NCBI GenBank assembly: GCA_023410445.1
Contig: JAEYPT010000001.1
Span: 1 to 64,000 of the forward strand
Direction of reading: 5' to 3'
DNA length: 64,000 nt
DNA from: Bacillota bacterium
GTDB taxonomy: Bacteria; Bacillota; Clostridia; Oscillospirales; Acutalibacteraceae
Shown here: positions 59,034 through 64,000 of the stretch, in pieces
Layout of the letters: each line of letters opens with the position of its first letter
How positions within the stretch are numbered: the first letter of the stretch is position 1
Notes under the pieces: model-generated
Seen by the model: the letters and a program-made list of their open reading frames with translations, nothing else
Databases searched by the model: none
Told to the model about the DNA's origin: nothing
Translations under genes and position numbers: made by a program

Positions 59034-59705
59034 ATGACCTTTGAACCCGCACGAATCAGCAGTTTATTGGACCTTTCCCATACGGCGGCGGCATCGTTCC
59101 TGAGTGCCTTCGAGTATCCGTGGCAGGCGCTGCCGCATATTTCGGAGTTTATTTTGCAGCTGGGGGCGTCCCTGCCGAAAGAGGAATATGAGCAGCGCAG
59201 CGAGCATGTCTGGGTGGCGAAATCCGCTCACGTATTCGATTCCGCTTATCTGAACGGTCCCATAATTATTGGCCCGGAAACAGAGGTGCGGCAGTGTGCT
59301 TTCCTTCGCGGGAGCGCGCTGGTTGGTGCAGGATGTGTCGTCGGCAACTCCACGGAGTTGAAAAACGTCATCCTGTTCGACAATGTTCAGGTGCCCCATT
59401 ACAACTATGTAGGCGATTCGATTCTGGGTTATAAATCCCACATGGGGGCGGGATCCATTACCTCCAACGTAAAGTCGGACAAAACGCTCGTCACGATCGG
59501 CACGCCGCAGGGACGGATCGAAACGGGCCTGAAGAAGATGGGTGCCGTCCTTGGAGATCATGTGGAGGTCGGATGCAATTCCGTACTGAACCCGGGCACG
59601 GTGATCGGACGAAACACTAACGTTTATCCGCTTTCCATGGTGCGCGGCTTCGTAGCGCCGGAAAGCATTTATAAAACCGCCGGAGAGATCGTCACCAAGA
59701 ATTAA
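59034..59705 (+). CDS. Left-handed beta-helix (UDP-GlcNAc pyrophosphorylase-like) protein
   Basis: A 223-residue protein with hexapeptide repeats (VFDSAYLNGPIIIGPETEV, then VVGNSTELKNVILFD and GSITSNVKSD). It resembles the C-terminal half of GlmU but has no nucleotidyl domain, so it can only bind or acylate. The motif HYNYVGDSILGYKSHMGAGS near residues 121-140 is GlmU-like. Its true substrate is unknown. ATG after CAGGAG; a terminator follows. Confidence 0.85.
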   Translation: MTFEPARISSLLDLSHTAAASFLSAFEYPWQALPHISEFILQLGASLPKEEYEQRSEHVWVAKSAHVFDSAYLNGPIIIGPETEVRQCAFLRGSALVGAGCVVGNSTELKNVILFDNVQVPHYNYVGDSILGYKSHMGAGSITSNVKSDKTLVTIGTPQGRIETGLKKMGAVLGDHVEVGCNSVLNPGTVIGRNTNVYPLSMVRGFVAPESIYKTAGEIVTKN

Positions 59706-59716
59706 AAATGTATGCC

Positions 59717-59756
59717 GCGCGGCTCGCGTAAAGGGCCGCGCTTTTCTTTTTTTGCC
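59717..59756 (+). terminator. Terminator
   Basis: GCGCGGC pairs with GCCGCGC across an 11-nt loop, then TTTTCTTTTTTTG. Confidence 0.8.
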
Positions 59757-59830
59757 ATCATATTTCTCCTTGAAACCGTACCTGCGCCGGTTTATTCTGG
59801 AAAGGCAATCTGTTTTTTGGGGGGATGAGG

Positions 59831-60661
59831 ATGGACGGTATCAAACGCGCGGCCCTGATCGGGGATTTCAGCGGGGCGGGGAAATGCGCCCTTAACGCGG
59901 CGATTCCGATCCTTGCCGCCGCGGGGGTGGAGGCCTTTCCGGCTCCGACGCGGCTTCTTCCGGTGTGGCCGCATCAGGCGGCTCCGGATGCCGCAGGGGA
60001 AGACCGAACCGGAAAACTGGCGGAAACCGCGCAGCGGTGGAAAAGCCTGGGTTTGAAATTCGATGCGGTTGCCTGTTCCTTTTCCGGCGGGGCGGAAGCG
60101 GTGAAAAAGTTTGCGGAGGAATTCTGCGGCAAGGATTGTTTCTTTCTGGTAGACCCCATGCTGGAGCGGCTGGATGCCTCGCAGTGGGAGGAAGCGGTGC
60201 GGCTTTGCGCCGGAGCCGACGTCGTGGTTCCGGACGTGGGGGAAGCGGCCTGTCTGCTGGGAGAGAAAAAGCGGGAAGGACCCTATGATCGACGCTATGT
60301 GGAGTATCTACTCCGAAATCTGTGCGGCATGGGTCCGCGGAGAGCCATCGTCAAGGGTGTCTGGTTCAGCCCGGATCTGCTGGGGGCGGCCGGATTGGAT
60401 GTGGCGACCGGTAGTGTGAGCTATGCGTTTTCGCCACGTGTGCGCGGGGAATTCGCCGGCACCGGCGAGGTATTTTCAGCGGCGCTGCTCTCCGGTCTCC
60501 TGAGCAGGCTGCAATTGAACACCGCAATGCAGCTTGCCGTGGATTTTACGGCGGACTGCATGCGGCGCACCCGCGAATTCGGCGGGGACGCGCGCTTCGG
60601 CCTGAAGCTGGAGGCATGCCTGCCGAAGCTGATCCGGGATCTCGGTCTGGCGGAGTTCTGA
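59831..60661 (+). CDS. Pyridoxamine/pyridoxal kinase-like protein
   Basis: A 276-residue ribokinase-fold protein like the pyridoxamine kinases of Firmicutes. GDFSGAGKCALNAAIPILAAA opens the substrate site near residues 11-30, DPMLERL near 115 and VVPDVGEAACLLG near 134 are the expected strands. The catalytic motif normally reading GTGD is GTGE here (AGTGEVFSAALLSG near 212), a change at the base residue. It may be slow, altered or inactive. ATG at 59831 with GGGG ahead is used; 59825 is possible. Confidence 0.8.
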   Translation: MDGIKRAALIGDFSGAGKCALNAAIPILAAAGVEAFPAPTRLLPVWPHQAAPDAAGEDRTGKLAETAQRWKSLGLKFDAVACSFSGGAEAVKKFAEEFCGKDCFFLVDPMLERLDASQWEEAVRLCAGADVVVPDVGEAACLLGEKKREGPYDRRYVEYLLRNLCGMGPRRAIVKGVWFSPDLLGAAGLDVATGSVSYAFSPRVRGEFAGTGEVFSAALLSGLLSRLQLNTAMQLAVDFTADCMRRTREFGGDARFGLKLEACLPKLIRDLGLAEF

Positions 60662-60664
60662 GCC

Positions 60665-60705
60665 GGAGCGGGGCGGGGCAAATACCCCCGCTCCCTTTCT
60701 TTTTC
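60665..60705 (+). terminator. Terminator
   Basis: GGAGCGGGG pairs with CCCCGCTCC across a 12-nt loop, then CTTTCTTTTTC. Confidence 0.75.
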
Positions 60706-60758
60706 ATGGAAGGCATAGTATAATGTTCGCAGAAATTGATTGCAAGGAGGAACTGTCG

Positions 60759-62438
60759 TTGGATCTGCTGAATTCCGTCGCCGGGGGCACCGTATCCGTT
60801 TTACTTTTTGCGCTCCGCGTGGCGGTTCCCCTGATCTGCATCGCCGTGACCTGCCGCTGCTTTTCGTCGCTTCGGCGCGGCCGCAGACGGGAGGATCCGG
60901 TTGTTGTTCTCGAAGATATGGTCTCGCATAAAATCATTCCGGTTCTGTATTGGGAAAACTCCATCGGCCGCAGCCGCAGCTGCGATATCGTGCTGCACGA
61001 CCCGACCGCAAGCCGTTCCCACGTCGTCCTGATGCGCAGGGAGAGTGGCTGGATCGTGACCGATACCGGCTCAAAGGCCGGCACGTTCGTAAACGGGAAG
61101 AAAGTTTCCGCCAACGCCGCCGTCATGCCGGGCGATTCCATCGCGATGGGCTCCACAGCGCTGATGCTCAAACGCACCGCGGATGTGGACATCCCCCCCT
61201 CGCGCCCGCCGCGCGGACGGGCGGCGCGCCCGGCTTCCCTGCTGTGGTGGGTCACGATTACGCAGCTGCTGCTCTGCGTTCAGCTGATTTTTGCTGGGCA
61301 GAAGCCCAGTCTGCTCCCGCTGGTTCCGTTCGCGGCGCTGTTCGTCATGGAATGGGGCCTGTATTTTTTCTCCATGAAAATTCAGGGACGCGTTAGCTTT
61401 GAGCTGGAAACCATCGCGTTTATGCTCAGCGGAATCGGTATTATGCTGATCGCCGGAACGGGAGTGCAAAACGCCTATATGCAGCTTGCCGCCACAGCGG
61501 CCGGCGTCATCCTTTTCTGTATGATGATCTGGTTCATGGGCGACCTTGACCGGGTTATGCGCTGGCGGATTGCGATCGGCGTGTTGGCGGTTCTGCTTTT
61601 TGCCTTCAACCTCGTGTTTGCCCGTTCCGTCAACGGGGCCCGCAACTGGGTTTCCCTTGGACCGGTGCAGATACAGCCCTCCGAGTTCATCAAGATTGCG
61701 TTTATATTCGTCGGCGCTTCCACGCTGGATCACCTACAGACCGCAAAGAACCTGACCGGCTTCATCGGTTTTTCCGCCGTGTGTATGGGCGCGCTGTTTT
61801 TAATGCGGGATTTCGGTACCGCCTGCATCTTCTTTGTGACCTTCCTTATCATCGCTTTCATGCGTTCCGGCAGTCTGCGCACCATCGCGCTGATCTGTGC
61901 CGTGGCGGGCCTCGGGGCGTTCCTGATTCTGAAGTTTAAGCCGTACGTAGCCCAGCGCTTTGCCGCGTGGGGGCACGTGTGGGAGCATGTCAACGATTCC
62001 GGCGGATACCAGCAGGTGCGTGTGCTCAGCTATTCCGCCTCCGGCGGCCTGTTCGGGCTCGGCCTCGGCAAAGGGGGGCTCAAGACGGTGTTCGCGGGGG
62101 ACAGCGATCTCGTTTTTGGCATGGTCTGCGAAGAAATGGGTTTGCTGCTCGCTCTGGTCGTCATCGTTGCCATCGTGATGCTGATGTTTTACGCGCGTTC
62201 CGATACAACGCGCAGCCGTTCGACCTTCTATTCCATTTCCGCCTGCGCGGCGGCAGGCATGATGCTGTTTCAGGCCTGCCTGAATGTGTTCGGAGCAACC
62301 GACGTTTTGCCGATGACCGGTGTCACGTTGCCGTTTATCAGCCTTGGGGGCTCCAGCATGATGTCGGTCTGGGGAATGGTCGCCTTTATCAAGGCGGCGG
62401 ATGAACGTACCTATGCGGCGAGGAGGCACAGACGATGA
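60759..62438 (+). CDS. FHA domain-containing FtsW/RodA/SpoVE family glycosyltransferase
   Basis: A 559-residue protein. One N-terminal helix is followed by an FHA phosphothreonine-binding domain at about 60-140 (NSIGRSRSCDIVLHDPTASR and SKAGTFVNGKKV). Ten membrane helices of the SEDS family follow from about 160, with the loops ARNWVSLGPVQIQPSEFIK near 299 and SASGGLFGLGLGKGG near 428, and the final LPFISLGGSSM near 529. It should polymerise peptidoglycan with the next-gene PBP. The start is TTG at 60759 after AAGGAGG. Confidence 0.9.
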   Translation: MDLLNSVAGGTVSVLLFALRVAVPLICIAVTCRCFSSLRRGRRREDPVVVLEDMVSHKIIPVLYWENSIGRSRSCDIVLHDPTASRSHVVLMRRESGWIVTDTGSKAGTFVNGKKVSANAAVMPGDSIAMGSTALMLKRTADVDIPPSRPPRGRAARPASLLWWVTITQLLLCVQLIFAGQKPSLLPLVPFAALFVMEWGLYFFSMKIQGRVSFELETIAFMLSGIGIMLIAGTGVQNAYMQLAATAAGVILFCMMIWFMGDLDRVMRWRIAIGVLAVLLFAFNLVFARSVNGARNWVSLGPVQIQPSEFIKIAFIFVGASTLDHLQTAKNLTGFIGFSAVCMGALFLMRDFGTACIFFVTFLIIAFMRSGSLRTIALICAVAGLGAFLILKFKPYVAQRFAAWGHVWEHVNDSGGYQQVRVLSYSASGGLFGLGLGKGGLKTVFAGDSDLVFGMVCEEMGLLLALVVIVAIVMLMFYARSDTTRSRSTFYSISACAAAGMMLFQACLNVFGATDVLPMTGVTLPFISLGGSSMMSVWGMVAFIKAADERTYAARRHRR

Positions 62439-63817
62439 AAACGACCGGAACACGTTCGTTTATTCTTTTTATTCTCGGCGCGGGGTTCCTGTTCGGGATC
62501 GGCTTGCTCCTGTACGGGTTCGCGACAAAGGGCGGCGCTTGGGCGATTCAGCCCTTTAATCTGCATGTCACGGGGGAAAGCTCGGTTGCCGCCGAGGGCC
62601 GCGTCCTGGACCGGAACGGCGCCGTCCTTGCGGAAAGCAAGAGTGGAAAACGGGTATACGGCGGAGATGAAAATTCCCGCCGCGCGCTGCTCCACGTGCT
62701 CGGTGACACCGAGGGATATATTTCTACCGGTGTTCAGTTCAGCTTCCGCTCAGAGCTTTCCGGATACAATCTCGTGACGGGCCTTGCCTCCCCTACGGGG
62801 AAGACGAACGGAAGCGACCTTACGCTCACGGTGGATTCCGGGCTGTGCGCGCTCGCGCGGCAGAAGCTCGGCAATTATTCCGGCGCGGCGGTCGTCTGCA
62901 ACTACAAAACGGGAGAAATCCTGTGCATGGTCAGCACGCCGGACTTCGACCCCTCCAATCCGCCGAAGGACCTCAACACCGACAAAACCGGAAAGTACAG
63001 CGGCGTGTACCTGAATAAGGTGCTTTCCTCCGCGATGACGCCCGGTTCTATCTTTAAAATCGTCACCGGAGCGGCGGCGGTTGAAACCATTCCAAATCTG
63101 GACAGCCGCACGTGGAACTGCAACGGCAGCGTCACAATTAACGGCAACAAAATCACGGACGTCGCGTCCTACGGCAGGCTGGATTTCAAAACGGCGCTTG
63201 CAAAATCCTCCAACGTCGCGTTTTCGCAGATCGCCATTGAGGTCGGCGCCGCAAAAATGGACAGCACCGCATCACAGGTCGGCTTTAACCGCAATTTCAG
63301 TCTTGACGGGATCCCAACGGTGAAGAGCGTCTATCACGCGGCAGGAGCAAAGCCGAATGAACTCGGCTGGTCCGGCGTAGGGCAGTACACCGACCTTGCA
63401 AACCCCTACCACATGCTGCTGATGGTGGACGCGATTGCGAACGGCGGAACGTACAATCAGCCTTATCTGATTAAAAAGGTAACTTCGCCCATCGGTTTTT
63501 CCACGAAAACGGGGCAGACGAAGCCCGGTGAGCAGCTTTTCAATCCGGATACGGCGGCACGGCTCAAGACGTATCTGCGCTATGACGTATCGGCGGAATA
63601 CGGGGATTACCTGTTCCCCGGCATGCAGGTCTGTGCCAAAACTGGCACGGGCGAAGTCGGCAACGGCCGTCAGCCAAACTGCTGGATGGTTGGTTTTTCC
63701 GAAAATGACAAGACTCCGCTTGCCTTTGTGGTTGTGGTGGAAAACGCTTCCTCCAGCATCGCAACCGCCGGGCGTGTCGCTTCTTCGCTGATGACAGCCG
63801 CGGCAAAAATTGCATAA
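62435..63817 (+). CDS. Penicillin-binding protein (class B, transpeptidase)
   Basis: A 460-residue class B PBP. One N-terminal membrane helix (residues 5-28) leads to a short dimerisation domain and the transpeptidase domain. The active Ser is in MTPGSIFKIVTG near residue 206 (SxxK), the SxN box is KSSNVAF near 263, and the KTG box AKTGTGEVGN near 402. There is no PASTA domain. It overlaps the SEDS gene by ATGA; the pair forms a polymerase-transpeptidase unit as in RodA-PBP2. Confidence 0.93.
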   Translation: MKTTGTRSFILFILGAGFLFGIGLLLYGFATKGGAWAIQPFNLHVTGESSVAAEGRVLDRNGAVLAESKSGKRVYGGDENSRRALLHVLGDTEGYISTGVQFSFRSELSGYNLVTGLASPTGKTNGSDLTLTVDSGLCALARQKLGNYSGAAVVCNYKTGEILCMVSTPDFDPSNPPKDLNTDKTGKYSGVYLNKVLSSAMTPGSIFKIVTGAAAVETIPNLDSRTWNCNGSVTINGNKITDVASYGRLDFKTALAKSSNVAFSQIAIEVGAAKMDSTASQVGFNRNFSLDGIPTVKSVYHAAGAKPNELGWSGVGQYTDLANPYHMLLMVDAIANGGTYNQPYLIKKVTSPIGFSTKTGQTKPGEQLFNPDTAARLKTYLRYDVSAEYGDYLFPGMQVCAKTGTGEVGNGRQPNCWMVGFSENDKTPLAFVVVVENASSSIATAGRVASSLMTAAAKIA

Positions 63818-63974
63818 TTTTTTTTACTTCCGCCATATGGCCAACGGAAAAGGCGAAAATTCGACGAAAATTGGTTGATTTCGCCCTTTCTCTGCAGGCC
63901 GGGGCTGTGTTAAAATAAGATTAAATTTCGTCTATGGGCTGAAATGCCGGGGAATCGGCGGAACGGGGGATATT

Positions 63975-64000
63975 ATGTCTGGAGTAATCCGGGTATTTGT
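63975..64000 (+). CDS. Start of a further CDS (partial)
   Basis: An ATG at 63975, after GGGGGAT, opens a frame beginning MSGVIRVF that runs out of the window. A TAAAAT -10-like box lies at about 63911. Too short to name; the distance of 157 nt after the PBP gene suggests its own promoter. Confidence 0.4.

Noticed and set aside
1..64000. CRISPR array, prophage or transposon genes
   Set aside because: No regularly spaced repeats, cas, integrase, transposase or phage structural genes were seen on either strand.

Overview
The window looks like a chromosomal segment of a fairly GC-rich, endospore-forming Clostridia bacterium, probably Oscillospiraceae/Ruminococcaceae-like. The reasons are the 5S rRNA 3' end, consensus sigma-A promoters with AGGAGG-type ribosome binding sites, frequent TTG/GTG starts, a complete sigK, a BceRSAB-type resistance module, ECF vitamin/metal transport, a dockerin-type secreted protein and fermentative lactate enzymes. 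The genus assignment is inference. No phage, transposase or CRISPR array was seen; the only mobile-looking DNA is one MITE-like palindromic repeat and a few short repeat families.

Layout. 1-520: end of an rRNA operon (5S 3' end, tRNA-Asn) followed by degenerate tRNA-like repeats, each ending in a terminator. 0.7-11.8 kb: GNAT acetyltransferase, lipoate ligase, thioredoxin, TrmB regulator with a diaminopimelate decarboxylase, threonine aldolase-type lyase, diguanylate cyclase, D-2-hydroxyacid dehydrogenase, MscS channel, split ThrE exporter and an FMN 2-hydroxyacid oxidase-like protein. 12-17.3 kb: aminopeptidase C, HAD phosphatase plus YaiI/YqxD protein, FAD oxidoreductase, SGNH hydrolase, with hairpin repeats between genes. 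17.5-22 kb: BceRSAB-like two-component/ABC module with a candidate operator. 22.3-23.2 kb: L-lactate dehydrogenase. 23.5-26.7 kb: FeoA-FeoB-small Cys-rich protein, convergent with a His-rich MarR regulator that has two palindromic operators around its own promoter. 26.9-30.3 kb: HAD hydrolase, Dabb protein, PPC/DUF296 protein, DNA polymerase IV, response regulator. 30.5-41.6 kb: histidine kinase, LuxR regulator, then a probable polyamine operon (PII-like protein, PotABCD, aldehyde dehydrogenase, two class III aminotransferases) that could import putrescine and convert it through 4-aminobutanal and GABA to succinate semialdehyde.

41.7-49 kb: sigK, a conserved clostridial hypothetical, a flippase-like membrane protein, an ECF S component, CbiMQO-type cobalt/nickel transporter and MiaA. 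The S component and cbiM each have a consensus promoter, a structured leader and an intrinsic terminator just before the ribosome binding site. 49.2-51 kb: PadR regulator with a textbook ATGT-N8-ACAT operator, DUF4180 protein and alpha/beta hydrolase. 51.1-57.5 kb (minus strand): CAT-like acetyltransferase, DUF2087, GIY-YIG protein, an HTH-desulfoferrodoxin fusion, a diguanylate cyclase, a tandem GNAT, an AT-rich hypothetical and RlmD. 57.6-57.9 kb: tandem promoters and a terminator enclosing a non-coding stretch with a C-rich anti-Shine-Dalgarno motif, a good small-RNA candidate. 58-64 kb: dockerin-like secreted protein, left-handed beta-helix protein, pyridoxamine kinase-like protein, and an FHA-FtsW/RodA plus penicillin-binding protein pair.

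The best leads for something undescribed are the small-RNA candidate at 57.7 kb, the two similar attenuator leaders on the metal/vitamin transport genes, the PII-like protein embedded in the polyamine operon, the HTH-desulfoferrodoxin sensor, and the His-rich MarR regulator beside feoAB. All calls come from reading the sequence; no database search was run.
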